DNA of 29,780 nt from CAYWJA01 sp964458485 (GCA_964458485.1 CAYWJA010000023.1:1-29780), one strand, 5' to 3'; positions 16,019-23,613 are shown, counted from the stretch's first letter. Numbers and translations are program-made. The notes: generated by a model not told the origin, from the sequence alone.

Positions 16019-16642
16019 ATGACCAAAATAGCATATGTTGACCGAATAGAAGCCAGCAAGATTTTAAAAGTATCTACAAGAACTGTAGATCGTTATATGC
16101 GTAAATACCGTTTTAAAACCAAGAAAGATGGTCGTCGTGTACTCATTAAAAAAAGAGATGTTGATAAGATTATAAAAGAACACATTGGTCGGCTTATTGA
16201 TGTTGATGACGGAAATTTAAATAATATTCTAAATAAGGAAACAGGAGAATCATCCAACTTAACCGTAAAAGATTTTAAAGTTAGAAAAATTAAAAACGGT
16301 AAAACTGCCGCAGAGGAAAAAATTTATAAAGAACTTTACCAGGAAACTAAAAAAGATTTAAAACAAAAGCAGGATCGCCTGGAAGCAGCTACTTATCGCG
16401 TTGGTCAACTAGAAGCTCAGGCTAAAAATATGGTGCCAATGCTTGATTATAATAAAAAAGACAAAGCACTTCAGGAGGCTTATCAGGCTATGGATCAGCG
16501 AGCTAAGCATAACGAAGAGATGAAAGTTGAACTTGAAGTAAAGCTACGTTCAGAACGTTTAGCTAAATGGATTTATCTTTCACTTGTCGGCTTACTTTTA
16601 GTTGCTGAACCGATTTTATTTTTATTCTGGGCATTCGCCTAA
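16019..16642 (+). CDS. Membrane-tethered helix-turn-helix protein (HTH, coiled coil, C-terminal TM), 207 aa
   Basis: Residues about 5-52 form an excisionase/MerR-type winged HTH (RIEASKILKVSTRTVDRYMR, then GRRVLIKKRDVDKII). A charged linker follows, then a long coiled coil (about 95-180, KELYQETKKDLKQKQDRL onward) and a single C-terminal transmembrane helix (184-205, YLSLVGLLLVAEPILFLFW). The DNA-binding domain would be cytoplasmic and held at the membrane through its tail. It could anchor DNA to the envelope or act as a membrane-bound regulator. The upstream inverted half-sites suggest autoregulation. The start has no Shine-Dalgarno and is preceded by an A-rich leader. Confidence 0.8.
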   Translation: MTKIAYVDRIEASKILKVSTRTVDRYMRKYRFKTKKDGRRVLIKKRDVDKIIKEHIGRLIDVDDGNLNNILNKETGESSNLTVKDFKVRKIKNGKTAAEEKIYKELYQETKKDLKQKQDRLEAATYRVGQLEAQAKNMVPMLDYNKKDKALQEAYQAMDQRAKHNEEMKVELEVKLRSERLAKWIYLSLVGLLLVAEPILFLFWAFA

Positions 16643-16645
16643 TTT

Positions 16646-16740
16646 AGTGCTTTCGTGATGTCGTCCTGTCGTGCTTTCGTCCTGAATTAGTAATTATTAG
16701 AGCACTACAGCACTACAGCACTACAGCACTACAGCACTAT
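16646..16740. repeat. Octamer-phased palindromic element upstream of tpiA
   Basis: The left arm is five in-phase 8-nt words (AGTGCTTT, CGTGATGT, CGTCCTGT and so on, 16646-16685). The right arm is five copies of AGCACTAC, the last ending in AT, at 16701-16740. The arms are imperfect complements. Confidence 0.8.
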
Positions 16741-17386
16741 GATAATTACAAACTTCAAAACATACCAAACCGCAACTGCGGAAAATGCAATTCACTTAGC
16801 CAGTGTGCATGAAGAAGTTGCAAAAGAGCTTGGTGTGGATATTCGCGTGTGCGTGCAGGCAGTAGATCTTGCTCCGGTAATAGAAAATGTAAATATACCG
16901 GTTCTTGCACAACATATTGACCCTGTAAGTTTTGGCAGTAACACAGGTCACATAATGCCAGAGGCAATAAAAGCAGTTGGTACAGAAGGCACTCTTTTAA
17001 ATCATTCTGAACGACGTCTTGACCGCGAGGTACTCAAAAAATCAATCGAACGAGCTAAAGAAATCGGCCTTACTATAATAGTCTGCGCGGAAAGTCCGGA
17101 AGAAGGAGCGGAGTTTTTGGAATATGACCCCGACTATATCGCAGTAGAACCACCAGAACTTATTGGTGGTGACATTTCCGTATCTTCAGCTCAGCCAGAG
17201 ATTATCGAAAATTCTGCCAAGCTCATCGGCTCAGAAAAGCTTTTAATTGGCGCAGGTATAAAAACTGGAGAAGACGTACGCATTGCAATAAAACTGGGTG
17301 CAAAAGGTGTGCTACTTGCAAGCGGAGTAACAAAAGCCGAAGACCCAAAGGCAGTTCTTATGGATTTGGCAGGTGGATTGAATTAA
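16739..17386 (+). CDS. tpiA: Triosephosphate isomerase, archaeal-type
   Basis: The 215-residue protein is a TIM barrel of the short archaeal subfamily: NFKTY with K7, QHIDPVSFGSNTGHIMPEA, LLNHSERR with catalytic H89, VEPPELIGG with catalytic E137, and the C-terminal GVLLASGVTKAEDP phosphate-binding loop. It interconverts dihydroxyacetone phosphate and glyceraldehyde 3-phosphate. Bacterial TIMs are about 250 residues with YEPVWAIG around the glutamate, so this is of archaeal type. The start codon overlaps the last unit of an octamer repeat, so the leader is repetitive DNA without a Shine-Dalgarno. It converges with a small gene at 17392 (5-nt gap). Confidence 0.93.
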   Translation: MIITNFKTYQTATAENAIHLASVHEEVAKELGVDIRVCVQAVDLAPVIENVNIPVLAQHIDPVSFGSNTGHIMPEAIKAVGTEGTLLNHSERRLDREVLKKSIERAKEIGLTIIVCAESPEEGAEFLEYDPDYIAVEPPELIGGDISVSSAQPEIIENSAKLIGSEKLLIGAGIKTGEDVRIAIKLGAKGVLLASGVTKAEDPKAVLMDLAGGLN

Positions 17387-17391
17387 AAGTA

Positions 17392-17640
17392 TTAATTAGT
17401 CAATCCGGCAAGCTGCTTGCTATGTTTTTTGATTACAGTTTTTATGACAGGTAAAATGCTAATTTCTTCTTTTATTGTAGAAATATCATTTTGCATATTT
17501 TTCATATCTCGAATTTCACCAGCTAAAAAAGCCACCCTATCTTCAAGTCTTTCTATAAAAATTCCATTATATCTTATATTATCTTTAATATCCTGAAGCT
17601 TGGCTTCCAGATTATTAATATGTTTTTCGTCTTTATTCAT
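17392..17640 (-). CDS. Small coiled-coil protein, 82 aa (paralogue of 23302-23613)
   Basis: Almost entirely helical with heptad-like hydrophobics. The C-terminal 26 residues (IKEEISILPV, then VIKKHSKQLAGLTN) are nearly identical to the end of the gene at 23302. The middle GEI and IERL/IERM segments are also shared, so the two are paralogues and the coding assignment is firm. Function unknown; an oligomeric or adaptor role is possible. It lies 44 nt after the gene at 17685 and probably shares its transcript. There is no terminator between it and tpiA. Confidence 0.75.
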   Translation of the reverse strand: MNKDEKHINNLEAKLQDIKDNIRYNGIFIERLEDRVAFLAGEIRDMKNMQNDISTIKEEISILPVIKTVIKKHSKQLAGLTN

Positions 17641-17684
17641 AAGATTAAGTTACAATACAAAATTATTTAAATATCTAAAAATAA

Positions 17685-17993
17685 TTATTGGTTATAAATT
17701 GGAACAAATGGGTTAATTTTAAATTTTTTACTCAACTCATAGTATTCTTTCATACAATCTTTAAATTCCTTTCTTAAATTAATAGGTGCTCCTATTATTC
17801 TACAAAATTCTACATGTAAATCAGATCTCAACTTTTCGTTAGAAATATCCTTTTTCCACTTCTTCTTTAGCTCATTATATTTTTTAAAACGGGTTTTTGT
17901 TTCTGGGCTTAGCTCAGGAGAAGCTCCCATTGCTTTCCGAAATAATTTTGATAAAAATTTTAAATTTTTATTTACTATTTGATCTTTAATCAT
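17685..17993 (-). CDS. Small basic protein of unknown function, 102 aa
   Basis: Helical, rich in Lys, with a Trp/Tyr-containing repeat-like pattern (KKYNELKKKWKK near 37-48, MKEYYELSKKFK near 81-92). No domain recognised. It is probably the first gene of a unit with the coiled-coil gene downstream. The 65 bp before its start closely resembles the leader of the coiled-coil paralogue at 23302, although the two proteins are unrelated. This suggests the regulatory region was duplicated together with the coiled-coil gene. Confidence 0.6.
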   Translation of the reverse strand: MIKDQIVNKNLKFLSKLFRKAMGASPELSPETKTRFKKYNELKKKWKKDISNEKLRSDLHVEFCRIIGAPINLRKEFKDCMKEYYELSKKFKINPFVPIYNQ

Positions 17994-18042
17994 AATAAAT
18001 TAAGTTAAATTACAAAAGAGATCTTTATTTTAATAAAGATTT

Positions 18043-18071
18043 ATTAAAAGTAAAGAATAAGCAGTTGACAA
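18043..18071 (-). promoter_or_regulatory. Promoter of the 17993/17640 unit
   Basis: Minus-strand TTGTCA (18071-18066), 17-nt spacer, TTTAAT (18048-18043). The leader (about 43 nt) shares CTCTTTTGTAATTTAAC with the leader of the 23302 gene. Confidence 0.5.
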
Positions 18072-18090
18072 TATGATGGTAAAAAATAAT

Positions 18091-18279
18091 TTACATATTT
18101 TCTCCTATGGCAGTGCCACCTTGTTCTCTGTTTATACAATGTGCTTCAGGATCTTCATCCTGGTCCCGTGCATCTTCATCTGCAAAAGCCTGTTGTACTA
18201 TTTCATCTAAAAACGCAGGCCTATCTGTATTGGCTTCCAAAGATGGTCTATCTGCCTCTAAACCTTCTGTGCTTCCCAT
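18091..18279 (-). CDS. Small acidic protein, 62 aa
   Basis: Very acidic, with no domain recognised. RPSLEANTDRPAFLDE resembles KPTLAKDPNDAFVTDE of the gene just upstream, and both continue into Asp-rich tails, so the two may be diverged duplicates. It starts 23 nt after that gene's stop, consistent with one transcript. Coding status rests on the shared pattern and position; it is too short to be certain. Confidence 0.5.
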   Translation of the reverse strand: MGSTEGLEADRPSLEANTDRPAFLDEIVQQAFADEDARDQDEDPEAHCINREQGGTAIGENM

Positions 18280-18302
18280 AATATTTTAATTAAATAATAA
18301 AT

Positions 18303-18422
18303 TTATTTTTTTTGATCATCATCTGGTTTGTCATCAATCGCACCTTCATCTGTCACAAAAGCATCATTTGGGTCTTTTGCTAGAGTTGGCTTCCTGTGAG
18401 TACCCTGAGAACGATCCGACAT
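18303..18422 (-). CDS. Small acidic protein, 39 aa (internal start preferred)
   Basis: The frame is open back to an ATG at 18557 (84 aa), but the first 45 codons give an unlike, basic sequence. The ATG at 18422 gives MSDRSQGTHRKPTLAKDPND, which parallels the start and spacing of the neighbour at 18091-18279. It also lies about 14 nt below the expected start of a promoter inside the longer frame. The protein is acidic with an Asp-rich tail ending DDDQKK. No function recognised. The longer form remains possible. Confidence 0.45.
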   Translation of the reverse strand: MSDRSQGTHRKPTLAKDPNDAFVTDEGAIDDKPDDDQKK

Positions 18423-18442
18423 CAATATATTTTTACCACGCA

Positions 18443-18472
18443 ATAATACACCATACAGTGTACGTATAACAA
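18443..18472 (-). promoter_or_regulatory. Candidate promoter supporting the 18422 start
   Basis: Minus-strand TTGTTA (18472-18467), 18-nt spacer, TATTAT (18448-18443). Predicted leader about 14 nt, in line with other genes here. Confidence 0.4.
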
Positions 18473-18619
18473 CTGACAGTTTACACGATACTTCTCCACC
18501 TCCAGGCTTATACTTTTTGCTGTTAAAGGTCTCTCTATTATAGCCTTTTATTTTCATACGAATACCATAAAAAAATATAGAGGCTATATTAGCAGTATAA
18601 ATATCTATGAGTCAAATAT

Positions 18620-18967
18620 TTATAAAATACCCACTTGCTGTGCCCACTGAGTTAATCTTGATCTTTTGTCTTGTATGAAATTACCTAACGATTTTTGGAT
18701 TCCTTCCGAACTTGGACCACCCTCCTGTAATGAATGTAATAAGCCTTGAGGTTCTGTTGCACTATCTAATGTTACTACTTGCCCCTCTATTGTATATTCA
18801 TCACCCTCTTTAGATGCTTGTTTAATATGAATACCTAATTCTTCCTCCCTCTTTTTATCAAATAATCCAAGTGGGTTATCGTCCACATCTTTTAGTGGTG
18901 GTAAGCCCTCAGGGTATAGTTCTGAAGGGACTAATTCGTCAGATGTATTTTTTGCAGCTTCTAACAT
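18620..18967 (-). CDS. Unknown acidic protein, 115 aa
   Basis: Soluble, acidic and Pro/Gly-containing, with no domain recognised and no signal peptide. It is the first of a run of small minus-strand genes ending at 17392. It diverges from the caspase-like operon at 19117, and the 149-bp gap between them holds the operon's promoter. A long uninterrupted frame with ordinary composition supports it being real. Confidence 0.6.
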   Translation of the reverse strand: MLEAAKNTSDELVPSELYPEGLPPLKDVDDNPLGLFDKKREEELGIHIKQASKEGDEYTIEGQVVTLDSATEPQGLLHSLQEGGPSSEGIQKSLGNFIQDKRSRLTQWAQQVGIL

Positions 18968-19057
18968 AAGATTAGATTAATGTATCTTACTATTATACCA
19001 GAAAGATATGCATTAATCAAGCCTTTTGACATAATCGAGATAATTACCCCTATATAT

Positions 19058-19086
19058 TTTACTTTTTTATAAATATATGCTATAAT
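19058..19086 (+). promoter_or_regulatory. Promoter of the caspase-like operon
   Basis: TTTACT (19058-19063), 17-nt spacer, consensus TATAAT (19081-19086) preceded by TGC as an extended -10. Leader to 19117 about 24 nt, no Shine-Dalgarno. Confidence 0.65.
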
Positions 19087-19116
19087 AAAAGGATAATATA
19101 TTAATTTTGCGACACA

Positions 19117-20664
19117 ATGACATTCGAAAGTAGTAATAATACACCATGTGAAAATCAAGAACCTGAGATTCCTCATATGACCTATAAGGAAGCTAAGGCA
19201 AAAGGACATATCCTAATAAGAAAGGGTAAGGTATTGCCTGCACCTGGCCGTACTTGGGCTGTTCCGAAAAAAGAATGGCCTGAAAACAAAAATAATTGGG
19301 CGACAATTAAAAAGCCTAAAAAGCGAATAAGTAGGAAGGCAAAAATAAATAATAGATTACGCTATTTAGCACATGAGCTTGGAATAAAAGGGATATATTT
19401 ACCAGGTAATTATAAATATAATTTAAATGATGTTGAAAAACATATTCCGAATATTAAAAGGGCAATTAAACTTTTAACAGATGAAGAAATAAAAATTTTG
19501 TCAAAATTCTATATTGCTTTAGGAGAGCAAGGTATAAGTAGTTGGCTTGATAAAGATGGAGTTAAGTTGACAAAGGAAGATGTCTTTGTAGTGCAGATTG
19601 ATTATAATGCAAATCCATCAAAAATATTAAGTGTTATAAGAAAGAGTCTAAAAACCATTAATACTGTTGATATAGCAATAAGTAAAAATGCTAAAAGTAA
19701 GTTTGGCAAATTTTATAAAGACTATAGATTACAGAATATGTCAGATATTGACATTCCAGATCGTTCTTTAAATAAGCGCCAAAGAAATGAATTTAAGATT
19801 ATGATAGCTAGAAATTTATATATTCAAGGGAAAGAACCGACGCCAAAAAATATACAGGAGGAATATAAAGCAATACTTGAAAAAAGAAAGCTTTATAAAA
19901 ATATTCCTTTATTTAGGGGCAGAAATGTACTTTGTGTTGCTCATAACGAAGAATTCAGAGACAAGGGAGATGAATATTCAGAGGCTAAGTACAAATTATT
20001 TGAAAGGGCTGCCGGAGGAAAACATAGGTTTATGACAAAAGCGACTTTGGCCAAAATTAAAAAGCAAGGAGGAAAAATAGATCTAATCAGGGCAGATAAA
20101 TCCCTTGAGTCATTAAAAGAAAAAGAGGCAGATATAAAAAGAAAAATAATAAATACTCCACCACCATTCACATTTATGTTTGATGGTCATGGACAAAACA
20201 ATAAAATTTCTCTGGCAAAAGATGGACCTGGTTTAACAGTGTGGGAAATCGCAGATTGTATTGCGGAGCGTTATAAAAAATTTCCACAATTAAAAAATGC
20301 CATACCTTCAATGCAGGATATATTTATTTTTCACTGTTGCTACGGTCATAATTATTTAAAGCGTGTTTATAGTAAGTTAAAAAATAAAATAAGTAGCGAT
20401 GAATATACACTGCCCATTATGTTTTCTGCAGCAGAATATGGTCAATTAGGGTGGGGTAAGTTTAATAATAGATATGGCACTTATACTTTTAGCCGTGTAT
20501 TAAATTTGAGATCAAAGAATCAAATTTCTACATTAGGCACCATAATGGACAAAGGACATTTAAGCAGGGCAAACCCAACTTTATTTATTCCAAGTAGAGT
20601 AAATAAAATGATGCAGGTCGCATCAAAAAAATCGAAAAGTAAACCAGATCAAGCATCAGCTTAA
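19117..20664 (+). CDS. Putative caspase-like (clan CD) cysteine peptidase A, 515 aa
   Basis: The C-terminal half reads like a caspase-type fold: strand RNVLCVAHN (about 268-276), strand FTFMF followed by GHG with H358, then strand IFIF and HCCYGHN with C408, and a further strand LPIMFSAAEYGQ. The 50-residue His-Cys gap is close to that of caspases. The paralogue at 20931 conserves exactly GHG, CY-HN and MFS--E-GQ. The N-terminal 260 residues are Lys-rich and helical, with a shared ARNLYIQGK segment (about 225-235). There is no signal peptide, so cytoplasmic. By inference it is a cysteine peptidase, possibly regulatory or defensive; substrate unknown. First gene of a three-gene operon. Loss of activity cannot be excluded. 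Confidence 0.65.
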   Translation: MTFESSNNTPCENQEPEIPHMTYKEAKAKGHILIRKGKVLPAPGRTWAVPKKEWPENKNNWATIKKPKKRISRKAKINNRLRYLAHELGIKGIYLPGNYKYNLNDVEKHIPNIKRAIKLLTDEEIKILSKFYIALGEQGISSWLDKDGVKLTKEDVFVVQIDYNANPSKILSVIRKSLKTINTVDIAISKNAKSKFGKFYKDYRLQNMSDIDIPDRSLNKRQRNEFKIMIARNLYIQGKEPTPKNIQEEYKAILEKRKLYKNIPLFRGRNVLCVAHNEEFRDKGDEYSEAKYKLFERAAGGKHRFMTKATLAKIKKQGGKIDLIRADKSLESLKEKEADIKRKIINTPPPFTFMFDGHGQNNKISLAKDGPGLTVWEIADCIAERYKKFPQLKNAIPSMQDIFIFHCCYGHNYLKRVYSKLKNKISSDEYTLPIMFSAAEYGQLGWGKFNNRYGTYTFSRVLNLRSKNQISTLGTIMDKGHLSRANPTLFIPSRVNKMMQVASKKSKSKPDQASA

Positions 20665-20676
20665 AATTTTATTAAT

Positions 20677-20931
20677 ATGCAAAAAAATCAAAAAAAATCA
20701 AAAGTTCTAAAAATTCTAAAAGATCAAAAAGAAGACATGTTGATCAAACTTGTGGATAGTATGACATCTAAAGATATTGATGATCTTTATTTTTTGCTAA
20801 CTTCAGATGATAAGAAGAAAATAGAACAATTTAGCAGAAATAAAGAGGCTGAAATTCAGAAACAATTTGCACAATTGCAAGGCATTGAGGTTCAGTCTAA
20901 ACAAAATTTATCCAAATTATATAATAATTAG
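20677..20931 (+). CDS. Small helical protein between the two caspase-like genes, 84 aa
   Basis: Lys/Gln/Asp-rich, almost wholly helical, with no domain recognised. It starts 12 nt after peptidase A, and its TAG stop overlaps the GTG start of peptidase B by one base, so translation of the two is probably coupled. Position and size would suit a regulator, inhibitor or substrate of the flanking proteins, but the sequence shows no direct evidence for this. Confidence 0.75.
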   Translation: MQKNQKKSKVLKILKDQKEDMLIKLVDSMTSKDIDDLYFLLTSDDKKKIEQFSRNKEAEIQKQFAQLQGIEVQSKQNLSKLYNN

Positions 20932-22532
20932 TGAGCAAACAAGAATCATTCGCAAAGGTAAAACTTGAAACTGCTGAATCAATCAGAGCAGAGTTAAAAA
21001 AGGCAAATCATCCTGTTTCGATGTATAAACAGGCAATTAAAATTCTTGCAAGAATGGAAAGAAATTTTGATAGAGCCCTTGGTAATGATTTAAATGATAA
21101 TTTTGATGGCAAAGTAATAGATACTGTTTTAGGTAATAGGTTTGAAGGAAAAGCAAGGCAGTTGCGCAAAAAATCTATGGAATTGATAAAAAAAATGGGA
21201 GTTGGTACGGCATTATGGCAACTGGCTAGAAAAAAATTGGGCAAGTCTTATGTGAGAAAGGGGGAAGTTGAAAAGTTAACCCAGGAGCTTCTTGGAATTC
21301 AGGCAATGGCAAAGATAGAAGTTGAAGTTGATTTATTTCAAGACAGTAAATTAAATTGGAATAGTCACAAAAAATTTATAAATAATATACAAAAAAATTT
21401 AAAACAATTCACACCTGCACAATTATTAGAGCAGAACCCAGATCCTGATATTGTTAAATTTATAAATGATCCGGCGTTAAATAGGATATTCGATATAGAT
21501 ATTCTTAGGGTTAATTCAAGTGAACGACAATACAGAGAATTGAAACTAATGGTTGCCAGGAATTTATTCATTAAGGGTAAAAAAGTTAATTCTAAAAATA
21601 TAAAAGCAGAATATTCAGAAGTGGTTAAATTTAGGGAGAGATATAAAAATATTTCAGTGTTTGCCAATAGGAATGTATTAATTGTCACAGATAATCAGAC
21701 AGTTGAAGAATATATAGATGGGAAAATGCAAGAAATATACAATGATGAACTAAAGCTTCTACAGCAGAGGGGGGTAGGGGAAGGATCAGATGAAATGAAG
21801 TATCTAGAAAATGCACAAAAAGAATTAGCTCAAATAGCAATAGAATTAAAAGAAAGATTTAGAAAAAGATATAAGAGAGGACCATTAGATAATGTATTTA
21901 TGACAAAATTAGCCTACAATGCAGTCAAAAGACAAAATTGTAAAACAGTGGAAAAAATAGTGTCAAAAAATGACAAAGAATCACTTATAAAGACAAAAGA
22001 ACAAATCAAATTAAAAATCATTAATTCACCCCCTCCATTTACATATATGTTTACAGGGCATGGAAATTTAAATGTCCTTAGTTTGTCAAGTTCGCAAAAA
22101 ATAAACTTTACCGTAGAGGAGCTGGCAGATTGTATTGTGGCACGATATGACAAGTTTCCTGGATTGAGACAGGCAAATCCGGAGATGCAAGATATATTTA
22201 TATTTCTTAGCTGTTATAGTCATAATTTTTTAAGGAATTTATATAAACAAATAAAATTCAAAGTAAAACATAAAAATTTTAAGTTACCAGTGATGTTTTC
22301 TTCATCTGAATTTGGACAAAAATCAACATCAAGTTTATTTGATCAATTTGGATCAAATATTCTTAAATATGTGATGAATTTACCTTCGGGGAGAAGGGCA
22401 ACACTCGGCACCATAATGGACAGAGAGTATCTCAATAGTTCAAATCCATCTTTATTTATACCAACACAAGAAAAAAGAATGATGCAGATATCATCAAAAG
22501 ATGTTGATAAATCTGATAGAAAAACTGTATAG
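20931..22532 (+). CDS. Putative caspase-like (clan CD) cysteine peptidase B, 533 aa
   Basis: A paralogue of the protein at 19117: RNVLIVTDN, PPPFTYMFTGHG with H377, QDIFIFLSCYSH with C428 (51 residues apart), LPVMFSSSEFGQ, then TLGTIMD and NPSLFIPT. The N-terminal 200 residues differ from the paralogue except for ARNLFIKGK. No signal peptide or membrane helix. The GTG start overlaps the preceding stop (TAGTG). The second Cys next to the catalytic one in A (C407) is Ser here, which singles out C428/C408 as the conserved nucleophile candidate. It converges with truB with a 4-nt gap. Confidence 0.65.
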   Translation: MSKQESFAKVKLETAESIRAELKKANHPVSMYKQAIKILARMERNFDRALGNDLNDNFDGKVIDTVLGNRFEGKARQLRKKSMELIKKMGVGTALWQLARKKLGKSYVRKGEVEKLTQELLGIQAMAKIEVEVDLFQDSKLNWNSHKKFINNIQKNLKQFTPAQLLEQNPDPDIVKFINDPALNRIFDIDILRVNSSERQYRELKLMVARNLFIKGKKVNSKNIKAEYSEVVKFRERYKNISVFANRNVLIVTDNQTVEEYIDGKMQEIYNDELKLLQQRGVGEGSDEMKYLENAQKELAQIAIELKERFRKRYKRGPLDNVFMTKLAYNAVKRQNCKTVEKIVSKNDKESLIKTKEQIKLKIINSPPPFTYMFTGHGNLNVLSLSSSQKINFTVEELADCIVARYDKFPGLRQANPEMQDIFIFLSCYSHNFLRNLYKQIKFKVKHKNFKLPVMFSSSEFGQKSTSSLFDQFGSNILKYVMNLPSGRRATLGTIMDREYLNSSNPSLFIPTQEKRMMQISSKDVDKSDRKTV

Positions 22533-22536
22533 ATAA

Positions 22537-23250
22537 TTAAACCTTTGCAGACGTCATTGGAAGCACCGCCTTTTCATCAGCTTTTTCAATTGTCACAGCT
22601 CTTTCAATAGAAAAATGGCCTACTTTTGTGCGTTCAAGCCCGCTTAGATACCCGCCGACACCTAATTTTTCACCAATATCCCTTGCAAGTGAGCGTACGT
22701 AGAAGCCTTTGCTGCAATTTATTTTAATCTTTAACTTTGGCCACTTATAATCTAAAAGTTCCATTGTATTTACTGTCACAGGAACGGCTTTTAGTTCTAC
22801 TTTTTCACCTTTGCGAGCCATTTTATAAGCCCTTTTACCATTGATCTTTTTTGCGGAAAATTGTGGTGGCATTTGGTCAAAAGTACCAGTGAATTCTTTC
22901 AGAATATTCTCAATCTCAGTTAGCGGCACTTCAGCAGCACCTTCAATCGGACTCAATTCACCCTCAGCATCATCGGTTGTACTTGTTGCACCAAATGTCA
23001 TCTCACACAAATATTCTTTATCCAGCCCAGTCAAATTTTGAACTAATTTAGTCCCCTTACCAATACACAAAACCAGCACACCTGTAGCCTGCGGATCCAA
23101 CGTACCGGTATGACCAACTTTTTTTACGTTTAATTTATTGCGGATTTTAGCCACTACATCAAAAGACGTCCAATCTTTTGGCTTGTTAATAACTAAAATA
23201 CCGTTGATCTGACGGTATACTTTGAATTGTTTATTACTAAAATGCCTCAT
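22537..23250 (-). CDS. truB: tRNA pseudouridine(55) synthase TruB
   Basis: The 237-residue protein has the TruB signature: GILVINKPKDWTSFD (17-31), GHTGTLDPQATGVL with catalytic D52, KEYLCEMTFGATSTTDDAEG, MPPQFSAKKINGKRAYKMAR and GFYVRSLARDIGE. It makes pseudouridine 55 in the T-loop of tRNAs. It is short for the family because the C-terminal PUA domain is absent, as in several reduced bacteria. The frame could start a few codons later (the conserved part begins at about 16), but no better start is visible. Confidence 0.95.
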   Translation of the reverse strand: MRHFSNKQFKVYRQINGILVINKPKDWTSFDVVAKIRNKLNVKKVGHTGTLDPQATGVLVLCIGKGTKLVQNLTGLDKEYLCEMTFGATSTTDDAEGELSPIEGAAEVPLTEIENILKEFTGTFDQMPPQFSAKKINGKRAYKMARKGEKVELKAVPVTVNTMELLDYKWPKLKIKINCSKGFYVRSLARDIGEKLGVGGYLSGLERTKVGHFSIERAVTIEKADEKAVLPMTSAKV

Positions 23251-23301
23251 ATTTAAGGGTTATAATAAATGTAGTTTTACATAAAAAAATAAAGTTGACA
23301 A

Positions 23302-23613
23302 TTAATTGGTCAGTCCTGCAAGCTGTTTGCTGTGTTTTTTAATTACCGATTTCATAACAGGTAAAATACTAATTTCTTCCTTTATGTAAGAAATATCATG
23401 TTTTATACCTGAGACACTATTATTTAAGCTAGTTATTTCACCAGCTAAACAACTGACATCACCTTGCATACGTTCAATAAGAAATCCATTATTTCTTATG
23501 TCTTGTTGAAGTTCATTTCTTAAGTTATTCAATTTATTATCCCATTTTTGATCCATCCTATTTTCTAAATCATAGATGAGACCTTTAAAAAATTGTTTAT
23601 CTTCTTTAGTCAT
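23302..23613 (-). CDS. Small coiled-coil protein, 103 aa (paralogue of 17392-17640)
   Basis: Helical throughout: an N-terminal amphipathic part with a Trp (DQKWDNKLNNLRNELQQD), then the shared segments NNGFLIERM, LAGEI and the near-identical C-terminus IKEEISILPV-KSVIKKHSKQLAGLTN. It is longer than its paralogue by about 20 N-terminal residues. The upstream 65 bp match the leader of the 17685 gene, so promoter and gene appear to have been duplicated. Function unknown; probably oligomeric. Confidence 0.75.
   Translation of the reverse strand: MTKEDKQFFKGLIYDLENRMDQKWDNKLNNLRNELQQDIRNNGFLIERMQGDVSCLAGEITSLNNSVSGIKHDISYIKEEISILPVMKSVIKKHSKQLAGLTN

Noticed and set aside
16701..16740. CRISPR-like array before tpiA
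   Set aside because: Units are 8 bp with no spacers; it is a simple tandem array and one arm of a palindrome.
18961..19209. Minus-strand frame of 82 residues with hydrophobic stretches
   Set aside because: It covers the operon promoter and the first codons of the caspase-like gene on the other strand, and has Cys/Ile/Tyr-rich composition typical of antisense AT-rich DNA.
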